A program made the position numbers and the translations under genes. The notes below the pieces were generated by a model that did not search any database, was not told where the DNA came from, and was given only the letters and a program-made list of their open reading frames with translations. This document shows, piece by piece, positions 34,367-45,812 of a stretch of DNA of 64,000 nt. The DNA comes from Anaspis maculata (taxonomy: Eukaryota > Arthropoda > Insecta > Coleoptera > Scraptiidae): contig OX421961.1 in NCBI GenBank assembly GCA_949128115.1, forward strand, positions 85,109,277-85,173,276. The letters are read 5' to 3'. Every line of letters starts with the position of its first letter. Within the stretch, counting starts at the first letter, position 1.

Positions 34367-36472
34367 TAGACAATACAAATAGAGAAGACCATATGTTATC
34401 ACCACCGTCGTCACGGATATTAGGCATTTCCACATGACGTCACGAGCTCGTTAGTGTTGCCAACCTAGTTGAATTTATAACGCCAAAAAAGTGTTTGGGA
34501 ACAACCCGCGTTGTTTTGATTGTAAAAAAGTACTTTTTTGAGATTTTGGATACAGTAGGAAGCAAGTTTGTGCGTGATAATTGTTCACGAAACTCTGGCG
34601 CTTCGATCAATACTGATAGTTGGAGATGTGCTGCCCCAAATAGCTCAATAAACAAGAAAGTTTGGTGGAGTGCTTAAATCATTTTCGTCGAAAAAAAAAG
34701 AAATCCGTGGCTTCTTCGGAAAACTAGATTCCTGGAAGAAAAGAGCATCTCAGGAAGTATCTCAAAGTGCCAAGAAATGCGACTCAAAGACATCTGGGAA
34801 GAAGAAAATATGCCAGTTTATTATCCTGCCGATAAGGTAAAAAGCTGACTAAATTGTTAGAATACAGAATAAATGTGAGATGATTTTACAAATTATCCAT
34901 TACTAAGCGCCCTTCTGATTTCAGAAAGTATGGCTGTGGCAAAAACTGTGACCTGTGGCGATCGTGAAATGGGAAAATCCAGCGACCAAGGAATTTCTAA
35001 GTTGACCACAATGTTACCTCAAATCCTGCTTACAAGAAGAAATTTCAGGATTTTTTAAGCAATGTGTCTTGCCGCGATGAAGCCATCAACTAAAAATTCA
35101 AGATTGTCAAGTCAGGTGTACGATTTGGTCAACAGAAGATGAAGATACTATCGGAGCCGATCCCATCTGGTTCACATGTGCTTATATCACAGCAAATATT
35201 ACAACTACAGTGAAGTAGAAAATGGAAACTATTGTCAATTCAAACATCTAGGATTGTCAAAAGCAATGGAGAAAGCATGGCTAGTGGTTGAATCTTTTTT
35301 TTGAGGAAAAAATGAGAAATTCATGGTTTTCTCGAAACGCTGGGGCTCGTGGAAGTACGAGGCATCACAGAATGTATCCCAAAGCGCCAAGAAATGGAAA
35401 GGAGGAAGGGAGGAATACACTTGAGAAAATATACGGAGGTTGTACCGATAACAATTAGGATGGGTAACTAAATTGCTGTAATACAGTTAAGATGTTTGCA
35501 CAAAATTATCTGTTGCTAAGCCTATCTAGTTTCAGGAAGTACCTGTGTCAAGAATTGTGGCCTTCGGCAATCTAAAAATGGGAAAATCTACGGACTGAGG
35601 AATTGCTACGTCGACCACAATTTGAAGCCTAGAATCCTCAATAGAACAATAAATATTTGTATTTTGAAGAAATGTGTCTTGACACAATCAAGTTGTAGTT
35701 GAAAATTCAATATCGTTGAATCAGGTGTGAAATTTCTGTCAAGGAGGGCTTCGGTGACCGAATACATTTTCGGTGGCCGAACAGCTGTTCGAGTTGAACT
35801 TCCATGTTTTGCCTCTGTCCATATTCTACAACCGAAGTGAAGACATTCCTGCACTTTTAAAATATAAAATATAAACAAAAACTATTGTTTGTTTCTTTAA
35901 TCCAGCAGTAAAAGCTGGGCCTCAAGTATTTGGGTGATTGAGAAGCACAAACCGAAGAGGTACATACCTAGCCTCACACAAGGCATATCACTCCAGCAAT
36001 GCCGGGAACGTAAACCCCCAACATTCAGGTGAGGTTTGGTGGCAAAGTTCATGCCCAATTTTGTTGGAAAATATGAATTTCCACCACTACCCTGTGCAAT
36101 TAACCTAACATGTTTGGCTTGCTTTTTCACAAAAAAACATACTTTTCCACGAGAACTTATTTTGCAGGCGCATTAAGGACATTGCTTTGAACTTGATACA
36201 AAAGTTTCAAACTCAAACTCAGAAAGGTAGCCGAGGAAAAAAATGCAGAAACTGGAACTCCATAAGCGCCCTGTAGTTCGGTTGTTCCCAAACATTATTT
36301 GGTTCAAATTTGGCGGGCAATGTTGGACAGTTGGCAACACTGCTGTGACGTCAATGGAAATGCCTGATTGGGGCTGATCAGCCAACCTCTTTTTGAATGA
36401 TGGACTCCCCTGGTTCCTACTCAACCGTAAAAATCCGTGACGACATATGGTCTTTTCTATTTGTATTGTCTA
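34367..36472. mobile_element. 2.1-kb TIR element, TA-flanked, holding a tandem duplication
   Basis: TAGACAATACAAATAGAGAA with GACCATATG is inverted at the right end (CATATGGTCTTTTCTATTTG, TATTGTCTA). TA flanks both sides. Further inner matches include GGCATTTCCA...GACGTCA and GTGTTGCCAAC. The element lies between two MITE copies. It has no recognised transposase. The interior holds the duplicated exon-like unit described separately. Confidence 0.6.
34690..35640 (+). repeat. Two-unit tandem duplication with exon-intron-like structure
   Basis: Unit 1 (about 34700-35060) and unit 2 (about 35305-35640) share blocks in the same order: GGAAGTATCTCAAAGTGCCAA, then AGCTGACTAAATTG (in unit 2 GGGTAACTAAATTG), then a TTTCAG acceptor-like site. 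After that come AAGTA...TGTG.CAA.AA.TGTG and ATGGGAAAATC. In unit 1, GATAAGGTAAAAAG (about 34830) resembles a donor and CTGATTTCAG an acceptor about 95 bp on. Unit 1 reads KYGCGKNCDLWRS after the acceptor, followed by a stop. Both copies are broken. I do not recognise the protein. Confidence 0.4.
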
Positions 36473-36706
36473 TACACCAGCAAATTTAATTATTGTTAGC
36501 TAATTGAGACATTTTCTCTGATGCATTCTACATAGGTCAGTGCTGGTTAAATGACCACGGAAAATGCATACAAGCTGTTGTGGTCTAAACATTTTTCCAT
36601 AATCTTTCGTGAAACTTGTGTGTTCTGTGGTCACTAAGCCAATATTCACTAGAGAAAATATCTCAATTAGCTAACAATGATTGAATTCGCTGGTGGAACT
36701 GGCTAT
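36471..36706. mobile_element. Mariner-type MITE, copy 4, left end truncated
   Basis: Same family as 3807-4047. The outer CCAGTTC of the left terminus is missing where the TIR element's right end abuts. The right terminus GGTGGAACTGGCTATTA is intact. Confidence 0.75.
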
Positions 36707-37090
36707 TAGAATTGCTACAAGCGATTTAACTAATTTCTAGACCCTTCGCGACCAGCGATTTCTTGAATTCTCAGATTATTCGCTAGTCTAATTGGTTCGT
36801 ATCTTTGCAAAATATAACATACTTCACATACAATTTTTACGGAGTGGTGTTCAATAGACTGGTGCAAAATTTTTGAAAGCTTGACATGCTTGAACCGCTT
36901 GAACAAGACTTTTTTTATAGGAAAGGGATTTCAACACCGTGGGCATAGAGCCTAAATCTCATACCTCGGAATAGTTTTTGAATGTCCAGTTTACCTCTCT
37001 TACTTACAGGGTGACCTCCAAAAAGTCAACTTTTTAGTGTTGCAGTAATAATACTGTACGATATATCACTGTAACTACTGTATAACAGTA
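36707..37090. other. Intergenic, no gene
   Basis: AT-rich. Contains TAGACTGGTGCAAAATTTTT and ACTTACAGGGTGACC, traces of the TACAGGGTG repeat group also seen at 28763. Nothing else is supported. Confidence 0.4.
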
Positions 37091-37609
37091 TCATTACGAG
37101 TGGCTAGCCTCGCTTGCATTCGAGACCACATGGGGTCCTTCTAGAGTTCTAGACTGTTCACATCAGATCGCAGTGGTACGAGTTGCGAAGCTCAAGAGTG
37201 CATTCAAGAACATAGGCGAATGCTTGGACCATTTATTTAACTGGAGATTCCAATGACCGAGTAAGAAACGTCTGCCCAATTGGCGGAGGCGCCAATTGGC
37301 ATAATACGCTGGTAAATACACGCTTAAGTGCTGGACTGTTCGAGAGACGTCCTAAGCTACATGCCGTGGCTCAATGTGGAATTTGCTAGAGAACCGGTAG
37401 AAAGTTCCAGAATATCAGTCGGAGGTGTAATATACGCCGAATGCTCAGCCGGCGGACCAGTATTAAATTCAGAGCGATAACAGTGAGTAGTAATTGGCGA
37501 TATACCTAAGCGCGAATAATTATTGACGTTGTATTTATAGTAGTACGCAGTAATAAACAGTGTTAGTTTTGAAACGATTTAGACGAACTCAAACACGAAA
37601 TCCGTAACA
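37091..37609 (+). mobile_element. Degenerate solo LTR
   Basis: Begins near CATTACGAGTGGC (relative of TGTTACGAGCGGC) and ends CACGAAATCCGTAACA. Family landmarks are in order: TTCTAGA, GATCGCAGTG, GGCGGAGGCGCC, AGTACGCAGTAATAAACAGTG. The start base is eroded, and no intact duplication is seen. Confidence 0.7.
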
Positions 37610-37773
37610 ATACAATAGCAACCGTACAAGTATAAAAAATGAAAGTAGTATTGTTTTTGAGGGAAACGTGGCAAATGATTGATAAAAAAGTGTCTGGGGC
37701 ACTCGGGGATTTCCGGTTTTCCAGATAGGCTCAAAACTTCTTCTGGCTTGCAAGTATGTAGGGATGACATATG

Positions 37774-37931
37774 TACGATCGCACGCAAAATAAACGGAGA
37801 CAGTGTTTCGCGCGGAGTGTACTGATTTAATGAATTTTAGCCTTCTTGTCACTGTGACACCAAGCCAAAACTCAGTAAATCGGTACACTCCGCGCGAAAC
37901 ACTGTCTCCGTTTATTTTGCGTGCGATCGTA
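37774..37931. mobile_element. Young hairpin MITE with almost perfect arms
   Basis: TA-bounded. Arms of about 55 bp (starting CGATCGCACGCAAAATAAAC and containing CAGTGTTTCGCGCGG) differ at a single base by eye, and the loop is about 45 bp. The near identity suggests recent insertion or gene conversion. No coding capacity. Confidence 0.8.
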
Positions 37932-38747
37932 AGTAACAACCTCAACACTCAACAGGTACTGGTACTACCTACATAGATTCCACTGCTTCGTATTGTTCAA
38001 CCTCCAGATTTCCGGAATATAGAGCTCCCCCCAGTGCACCATCTCAGTTTCATTTCTCTTCTGACAACATCTGAGGAGGTGCAAAGTGTGATCGGCAAAA
38101 AAAAACAAAGAAGAATTCTGCCCGGGGCACGAGTCCGGGGTGACCGTGCTGTTTTGAGGTTTGTGGGTGATATTATTTGTCACCTACATGTCACCTACTT
38201 TCTTTCCTGATTAATGAATCATTCTCAACGAGATACTATTCATTCGCGGCAACTGAAAATATCTAAATATAGGTATTTCCCTTTTCAAGGGCAAAGAATC
38301 AACCGCGGAGCCTGGTAGTTATAAAAATATTAGCATTTAGAATCAGATCGCGAAGATTTTTGAAAAGTGTTCTACTGATCGTCTTGGGTAGGTATAAGAA
38401 ACTATCTACATCTCGAAAATAACAGTTTGTTGTCACCTGGTCAAAATGGGTTCAGGAAAGGCGATTTCTGATTTTATTTCTTTTGTTTATTAAGCACTGA
38501 ATACTGAAAAACATCCTCTCGCAGTATATTATGTATACTTATTATATATTTCAATGGAGCTTCCGACGGCGTGGACCATCAGTACGTTTATATCGCAGCT
38601 TTGGATCCGATCTGCTCGATCCGCTCGAAATTGCCGATGTAAACGGTAAGAATTAAAATTTCAATCTGATCGAGCAGTTCAAGTTGATCCGGTGTTTTGA
38701 CCGGCTTGACTTGAGTCGAACGGATCGAGACTCGTATCCGTTTGTAT
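37932..38747. other. Intergenic, no gene recognised
   Basis: Contains the short inverted words GGATCCGATCTGCTCGATCC and GATCGAGCAGTTCAAG near 38605-38690. No coding family is recognised. Confidence 0.4.
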
Positions 38748-39261
38748 TGTTACGAGCGGCGATTCTGGAGAACACGCGATCTTTCTAAACTCTTTCCATT
38801 AGGTCGCAGTGTGCAAATGCGGAGTTCTGGACATTTCGAGAACATACGTGATGGCTTGGCGATTGAAATACGTGGAAACTTGCGAGTGCGAGTAGACACA
38901 TCGATTCATTTTGGCGGAGGTGCCGGCTTCACTGCACGTTGGGATTGCACGCGAAAGGTGTAAGATTATTCGGGAGTCAACTTGAAACCATATATCGGGT
39001 CATCATGGAATGGAATCATGCTGGACGACGATGGAAAGTTCGAGACCGCTAGTCGGAGGGATATATAAGCACCGTGGATCGCCCACAGCACCAGTATTGA
39101 ATTGGAAGTGATCGAGAGCGATAGAAAGCGAGTAATAATCGGCGATACTACCAAGTAAATAATTGTTGGCGTGTATAAATTGAAGTACGCAGTAATAAAC
39201 AGTGTGTGTTTAAAAACGATCTACCCAATTATAAACGAACCCGTACGCGAAATACGTAACA
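38748..39261 (+). mobile_element. Solo LTR with 4-bp GTAT duplication
   Basis: It starts TGTTACGAGCGGCG and ends CGCGAAATACGTAACA, 514 bp, and is flanked by GTAT on both sides (38744-38747, 39262-39265). TATATAA near 39062 is a promoter candidate. AGTAATAAACAGTGTGTG near 39190 supplies an AATAAA polyadenylation signal. TG...CA ends with a 4-bp duplication fit a Ty3/gypsy-type LTR. No internal coding region adjoins it, so the element recombined out. Confidence 0.88.
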
Positions 39262-39589
39262 GTATTTTAGCCAATATGTAAACGGGATCGGATCAAAGTA
39301 ACAGATGATTGACTTGTAAACAAAGCGTGATATTTACTGAATCAAGGGATGCTTCCTAGTAATTGTAAATAAAATACACCAACCAAATTCAATATTAAAA
39401 TCTTTCTCGGTTTTGCGCAATTTGAGGGTTTAAAATTTAAAATCATGTTTGTTGTATCTCGGCTATTTTCACCTAATGCTAAAGGAGTAAAACAAGGTTG
39501 AGTGAAACGCTCAACTAAAGCCACTCTGGATCTGATCGAAACTCAAGCGGATCTAAATCTGCGGTAAAAACGTAATCCATGTGTTGCAG
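39262..39589. other. Intergenic, no gene
   Basis: AT-rich sequence between the solo LTR and the LINE relic. No supported feature. Confidence 0.4.
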
Positions 39590-41110
39590 TTGGATGAATT
39601 CATCGACTCAGGTCAAGAGGGGTGCCGCATGACTGGATAGTCTCATATCTGAGAGAGAGGGGGAGAGAGAGAGAGAGCTCAAGTTACATGTAATGCTAGA
39701 GGTGTGAAGCCTGATGAGTGCAAGGTTCCACGGGGAGTGCCGCAGGGGACAATTACGGGACCTGTTTTGTTCCTCGTCTTTATCAATGCAATGATATGAT
39801 TACATCTTGTGGGTCGTTTTATAAAACTATTGTTAATGCTGATGACTCTACTTTTTTTCTAGATCCCGCTCGCCCGCTCTGTTGGCTCTGCTGTTGGAGC
39901 TATATAGGGAACGAGGTGGACAGTGATGTGTGCTGAATGATCTTAGCTTGCACATTGGCAAAACAATTTTTACAACTTTTAAAACAGAGTGCAGGCATAC
40001 GGCTGCAGCTCCTTTCATGAAAGTTAGAGAGAAGGCTATTAAACAGGCGACGACAGCAAAATTTTCAAGTGTTTTAATAGTTCATAAACTGAACTATAGG
40101 GGAACATGTTCACAATGTCTCAATGAATCCTTTGAAATCAGAAGATGTTATGCCTGATTCGACACTTAAACCTTAGGGGCACTGTTACCGCTGATACTCT
40201 GAGACTGACCTACCTCAGTCCTCAGTTTAGTTCAATCGATCATCTTGCTCACGGTTTGATTTTTGGGGGCTCTCACGCCCCCGACGCGTTCGCGGCACCA
40301 CCGAGGGCACCACCGAAGGCTGTACTGAAGTGCATGCGGGGTGTCCGGCGCAGGGCCGGCAACAATAGTGTTGCTGACGTGCTCGAGCACCACACGTAAT
40401 ACGAAGAAGTGGTGCTGAGCACCACACGTGTTGAAAATGCAAAAATTGAAATAGCGTCATAGCACTCCAATTTACCAATTTCGAAAATTTTTGTTTGTTT
40501 TGAAAGTTTTATTGATAAATGGTTACCTGTATTATATTGTAGTAGGTTTTATCCAAATATGACGTGTACCTGAATAATAGTATAATAATATACGAGTTTC
40601 ATAAGACATCCTATTGTCACACGACTGGTTTTGGAGTGTGACAAGACGTACGTCTTATTGAACGAGTGTAATCTATTCTATTATTCTATCTACTCAACTC
40701 TGAAAATCGCCCAAAAATTATCAATTCTGGCTGGGAAAAATAGAAACGTTTGACAGGTAAAACTTCTGCACTGACGTTCGCCTACCTTTTATTGACTAAA
40801 AATTGTTTCTATTGGTTGAAAAATAGTTTAATAATATTCTCCATTAGAGCACTGTTTTCGATGTAATAATGAATCCATTAGTAACGCAAAGTAGATCAAA
40901 TTTTTTCGTAAGTTTACTCCGTAAAAAATTTGAAAAAAAATCGCCTGCGGCGCCGACACTCCCTCTCAGTCCTTTTTCTGAAATATTCAGCAGTCAGCAC
41001 CACACGTTCAAATCCAAAGTTGCCGGCCCTGGTCCGGCGCCTCTCCGCTTCCTGGTGGGCCGCTTTTCATCTTGCTTTTCATTAAACTTTGAACTCATTG
41101 AATACAACAT
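39590..41110 (+). pseudogene. Jockey-like LINE reverse transcriptase relic split by a hAT
   Basis: In order and across frameshifts: GVPHDWIVSYLRERE (about 39622-39665), VPRGVPQGTITGPVLFLVFI (39722-39785), NADDST, matching the catalytic FADD site (about 39830-39850), and LRGTVTADTLRLTYL (about 40168-40212). Then comes GLIFGGSHA with a basic AVLKCMRGVRR (40255-40350). This is the order of the RT palm and connection domains of jockey/CR1-type elements. The frame is broken by shifts, a GA microsatellite (39653-39677) and a 681-bp hAT at 40351-41031. Similarity may resume weakly after it (RPLRFLVGRF). Confidence 0.7.
40351..41031. mobile_element. hAT-type element with perfect 8-bp duplication
   Basis: Starts CAGGGCCGGCAACAATAG and ends AAAGTTGCCGGCCCTG, flanked by GTCCGGCG at 40343-40350 and 41032-41039. 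Subterminal CAGCACCACACGT occurs in both arms. The ends resemble the hAT at 32429-34143. At 681 bp, with no transposase, it is non-autonomous. Confidence 0.9.
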
Positions 41111-41119
41111 TTCAACTCC

Positions 41120-41568
41120 ACCTTCACTTACATCTATCTATTGGAGAGTTTGCGTGCACACGTACGTACGACGTAACGTAACTTTCAACGTGAAAATTAG
41201 CAAGGTTGTTATTTGCAATTCCTTAGTTACAAGGAAGTTTTCACGTTCTACGTTGCGTTACGTCATACGTTCCTTGAGATCGCAAACTCCCTATTGATTC
41301 AGTACTTACGTGAAAAGTGATTTGGGCTCTTTTTCCTGTGGAATTGAGATTCATAATCATCGCTCCAGGAATTCATTCCTTGTTGTGCAACTTTTCTTCC
41401 GCCTTGGAATTGCTCAGCAAAATCACATTTTCCAGGGAATAAAGCTGTGTAAAAAAAATGTGATATTGTTTTGATGATACATGTTTTATGTGTGCCTTTT
41501 AATTTACTAGTCTTAAGTGGCATAATCTCTGGAAATTTTTATTATTTTTTTCATGCTTCATGTACAAA
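41120..41568. other. Stretch with a small inverted repeat, no gene
   Basis: At about 41148-41290, GGAGAGTTTGCGTGCACACG...ACGTAACTTTCAACGTGAA is mirrored by TTTTCACGTTCTACGTTGCG and CGCAAACTCC. This is probably another small hairpin MITE. The rest shows no coding signal. Confidence 0.45.
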
Positions 41569-42313
41569 CAGGTTTTCACGATAAAATTCACCAATCCAGG
41601 AGATTCCCCTTTGAGATATTTTGAAAAACTAAAAAAATGTTCACAACGATTTCTCCCAGGGATCTTGAATCGATCGTCTAAAAGTTTTCAATTGGTACCG
41701 TATACAGGGTGTGACATGTAACTTTTTTATTTCAAATGCAACACCCTATATTTTATTTTGTCATTTGATAAAGCCTTTCTTTCTGATTACTAAGGTATAT
41801 AAAATTTATAATTTATTTCGACAAGGAAGCTGTCAAAAAAATAATAAAGTAGGTAGTCAAATAAATTAAAAATTAAAAATTACGCGACACCCTGTATTAG
41901 GAACGAATTAGACCATTTATCCATACAGAGTTGAATTCTACAGACAAAATGCTGCGAGAATAACTTTTTTTAAGTGAACTGTAGAAACAAAAGCCATCTT
42001 GCCGCGAAACAAAATTATTTGACTACCTATTTAATTATTTTTCCGACAACTTACATGTCAAAATAAATCATAAGTGTCATTTATATTTGTAATCAGAAAA
42101 AAATATTCCACCAAATAACGAAATAAAATATAGGGTGTTGCATTTAAAATAAAAAAGTTACATATCACACCCTGTATACGGTACCAATTAGAAACTTTTA
42201 GAAGATCGATTTAAGGTCTCTGGGAACAATCGTGGAGAAAAAGTTTTCAGTTCTTCGAAATATCTTGAATGGGAATCTACTGGAGGGGGGTGAATTTTAT
42301 CGTGAACACCCTG
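41569..42313. repeat. 745-bp palindrome with nested TACAGGGTG pair
   Basis: The outer ends CAGG-TTCACGATAAAATTC and GAATTTTATCGTGAACACCC are inverted. An inner pair CCGTATACAGGGTGTGACAT (41697) is inverted at 42165-42182. The further inner ACACCCTATATTTTATTT and AAATAAAATATAGGGTG pair shows that symmetry continues to the centre. Non-coding. Confidence 0.75.
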
Positions 42314-43415
42314 CACCTGCTTTAACGAGGAATAAATGTTTAGGTACTGTTAACTGATTTGCCGAAAAATCGTACAATTGCCTCAGGCTCGGCCTCAGGT
42401 CTATATGATTGGAATCAGTAGGCCTTAATATGAAAGTGCAATATGGCAGGCCAAGATGACGTCAAAATTAGGAATAAAATTTCCCATTGGTCAGGATATT
42501 ACGTGACAATGAATGGACGTGATTGATCCAGACCAAAAAGTGCCCATCTCAGCTTCGCCGCGGAAAATAGCTTGTCCAGAACTAGCTCTAATTGATCGAG
42601 AAGCGGACTGGAAGACATTGCCTCCCTTGAACAAGAACAAGGAGAACAAAAAAATTCTTGGATGAACCCACCTCTATCATAAAATGCCTCACACACATAA
42701 CACATACAATAGGTAGTTTGACATTCTGATTCTGAAGTTCAGTACAATCGTCAATCAATTCATCAATTTAATAATGGATCAGGCGGGATCAGGAGTAGGT
42801 ATAGAGAGTAATGGGATCTCTGTTAAAATGAATAGCAAAAACAAGCTGAGTCGAATAATAATATAATCATTATTTATTTATAATAAGTAACTAAAGTAAT
42901 ATAAGGTCTAATCTTTTTGTACAATCAGTATTTACAGTTTTTTTTTTTTTTAGTTTTGATGATAGTTCATTGGTATTTAAATACAAGAGAAACGTTCTCT
43001 GAGCGAAAACTAGGTATACACTCTATGTATAATGAGAATTACTTCTATACGTTTTTGAAAACAATACTTCTTCCTACCATTCATTCATCAAATGTGAATG
43101 CCTACCTAGGTTTTTTCTTTGTAAAACGAAATAAATAAACTAGGTAGATAGCTATAGTTAATATATAATTGCACATCCTTGCTTAGGTACTAACCAATCC
43201 ACAAAATATGCCTGTGTCTGAGGGCACCAGATGACATTCAAAATTAACCTGACCTGACCTGACGACGTATATGCAGCTGCGTAATTGCTGTAGACAGCCA
43301 ATTTTGCCATTCCAAGACCACCCTTGACCAAGATAATTTCAGATAATTTTTGATCTCCCGGTATCAACTTTTTTAATAATAATAAGACCATTGGCGCATT
43401 CTTTATCACTAAATA
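42314..43415. other. Intergenic, no gene recognised
   Basis: AT-rich. A 68-codon minus frame at 42499-42705 (SSSPLLDQLELVLDKLFSAA) has no recognised family. Otherwise nothing is supported. Confidence 0.35.
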
Positions 43416-44077
43416 CAGGTGTCTCAAAAGTATCGCATTCTGTGTCCAGAGGCCAAAGCGACATATGAAATCCAGTCAAGACCACGAAGAACATATTTGA
43501 AAAAATTTACTGACGTTTATTTTTGAAGATACGGGCGGTTAAATAGTGAGACTTTATTTTTGGCTCCCCTTTATTTTTTAGTTATCCGAAGTGATTTTTG
43601 GAAACTGTTTACAATAGACTGATCAGTATAATTATCAACCACTGGGTTGGCACTAAACTTCTATTTCATTATACAATACAGAGTGATTCACAAATTTCAA
43701 AAATTCATTTTCCTCCAAGAACGCAACCAAAAATATTTCTATGGATCAGTCATATCGTGCTCAGATTATTTCAGGGACAAATGGGATATTTCACATGCAT
43801 CAATAAACCAAACTGGCATTTTGAGATTTATGACTCACTCTATATCGTAACCAGAAATCCATTGATTGATAATTTTTACCGATAAGTCTGTTACAAGCAG
43901 TTCTCCAAAATCATTTCAAATAACAAAAGTATAGAGGTGGACGAAGTCTCACTCTTTGACCTCCTCCCATATCTTGAAAAATTAACTTTAGGCATTGATT
44001 TTTTAAAATATTTTTCTCTTGAGTGGATTTCAGATACTGCTTTGGGCTCAGAATGCGATACTTTTGAGACACCTGTG
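43416..44077. mobile_element. Tc1/mariner-like palindromic MITE, TA-flanked
   Basis: TA + CAGGTGTCTCAAAAGTATCG at the left is inverted at the right (CGATACTTTTGAGACACCTG + TG-TA). The TIR form CAGGTGTCTCAAAAGT with TA duplication is typical of Tc1-like elements. The arms continue inwards (GAGACTT / AAGTCTC), so the 660 bp is mostly palindromic. No transposase. Confidence 0.75.
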
Positions 44078-45252
44078 TAAAGAAAAACACAAAAAATAAT
44101 ACAGTGTTGCAGCAAACACGCTGTAAGTAAAATGGATTTTGTTTTGACCAGTGCTTTTTGTTTGACAACGGAATATTTATGAATACTTCCGTCGTTTTTT
44201 TTCTGTGAAACTGGGAGTTCTGTAGCTGACTAACTCGAAGTCACCAAACGAAATTTAGGCTCACAATGTGTTAAACTTACATAGCTTTGGTGGAACCAGA
44301 TGTAAATCCAAGTAATATGCAAAAACATGCCTATTCACAGCGGTTGAAAGGTTGTAGAGAGGAAAATTTATTTTAAAATACCTCATGGTCGATTTCACAA
44401 TTCACTTCAAAGTTGACGCTACTTCGAGTGCGTTTAGACGTGTGGTTTAGACTGTCACTGTTACAATGAAATAGGATGCCTGAAATCATAGTCTAAAGTC
44501 TAAGCGCACTTTAAATTTGGAGTGAAGTCAACTTCAAAGTCGATTATCAAATCGGTCGTTACAGTTTTAAACTCATCAAAGCCATGACCCAATGATAATA
44601 ATAATAATTATACTGAAAAATGGTCTGTATTTTTTTCTCAACACAAGACAAAATTTATAAAAGTTTCACCATGTGGGTGGGAGCGAAGTCTAGCACATTA
44701 CTGTTCTACTTAACCCCCTTCAGGTTGTATTCTCAAAATGTTGTTTTATTACAGTTCCATTGCCATCAATGCTTGGGAAAAAACTGAAAAAATGGGTAGG
44801 TACCTATCTGAAATTGGACTGTTTCGACGAATAGCTATATTTGAAACTTGTTGCTGAGAGTATTGCAAAAAAATACGGATTTTTTTTGGAAAAAATTGCT
44901 CTTGAACTGGACAATTCAATTATAGAAATACGTTATTTTCTTTTTTATTTGGAGCATTGGGTAGCGCCAACTGTATAGGAAAAATTCTATCTCTGTCTCT
45001 TCCTGACTTATCTATATCTCACGGTCTGTCCTTCGCTCTGAATCGCCAACCTTAATTGGTGTAGTCCAACGTAATCTTTATACTCTATAGGTACAAACAG
45101 TTGGTACGCTGGGTCCTCTCGTTTGAACTGGCATGGCGATGCACATTTCTAATGAGTGGTAGGTACGTACTTATTTTCTAAGCTTAAATCAATGATCACA
45201 AAACTTCATTAACCTCTCCCAAATGTCGGTATGCATCCATCACTTGAGCTTC
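44078..45252. other. Intergenic 3' of the homeobox exon; one MITE
   Basis: A MITE-like inverted repeat lies at about 44392-44570: TCACTTCAAAGTTGACGCTA and GAGTGCGTTTAGAC are mirrored by GTCTAAGCGCACTT and AGTCAACTTCAAAGTCGA. TTTATT at about 44945, AATAAA on the minus strand, is a possible polyadenylation signal for the homeobox gene about 300 bp past its stop. No other feature. Confidence 0.5.
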
Positions 45253-45737
45253 TCAATGCGGTGGGGGCGGCGGATGGTGGTATCCGTGCAGGTCGAGTCC
45301 AGCCCTGAGCGCCGCATGACTAGCCAGAACTCTTCCAGCCAAGTCCCCCAACGCTCTCTCGAGCTGCTGGTGCTGGCTTCTCACTGCGAATCTGTTGACG
45401 TGTACTGGAATGGGCACCACCAGTTTGCTTTTCTGCTGTCCTGGGGCGCCTTTGGGCTGATGCGGTCCTGCACCCAAACCCGCCTTGACCCGTTTCCACT
45501 TGGCCCGTCGATTTTGGAACCAAATTTTTACCTGGACCTCGCTGAGTCGCAAGGCTGAGGCTATCTGGCTGCGTTCCGTCAACGATAGGTATTTTTTTGC
45601 GTGAAACTCACGTTCCAACTCCAGTAATTGCTCACTAGTAAAAGCAGTGCGCCGGCGGCGGGCTTTAGTAGATGCGGGGCCATCGCAAGGGCTGTCAGAA
45701 TTTTGCGTCTCTTCCAGGTCGTCATCCAAGTCAGAAC
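45253..45737 (-). CDS. unpg: Unplugged/Gbx-type homeobox gene, last coding exon
   Basis: Encodes a sequence-specific nuclear DNA-binding transcription factor. The exon starts after a good acceptor on the minus strand (TTCTTCATTTTCCAG, AG at 45738-45739), so it is an internal/terminal exon with no native start here. The first codons give [16 protein letters not shown], an acidic lead-in. The homeodomain starts [20 protein letters not shown], continues [20 protein letters not shown], and ends with recognition helix [20 protein letters not shown] (W48, F49, N51, R53 present). The AG tail plus [20 protein letters not shown] is diagnostic of Gbx/unplugged. It ends in a HHPPPPPH tract and stop TGA at 45253-45255. 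In known animals this family patterns the nervous system and tracheae. The 5' exon(s) with the start codon are not recognised in the window. The frame is intact and GC-richer than its surroundings. Confidence 0.95.
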
Positions 45738-45752
45738 CTGGAAAATGAAGAA
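45738..45752 (-). promoter_or_regulatory. Splice acceptor of the homeobox exon
   Basis: On the minus strand the pyrimidine-rich CTTCTTCATTTTCCAG directly precedes the first codons of the SDLDDD segment and fixes the exon start. Confidence 0.85.
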
Positions 45753-45812
45753 GCTGCTGTTAAGTGAGAACGTAAGTGATAAGTAGATGATTGGTAGAAA
45801 ATTTGGTAGGTA

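Noticed and set aside
45223..45558. 111-codon plus frame opposite the homeobox exon
   Set aside because: It is a shadow on the antisense strand of the homeobox coding sequence.
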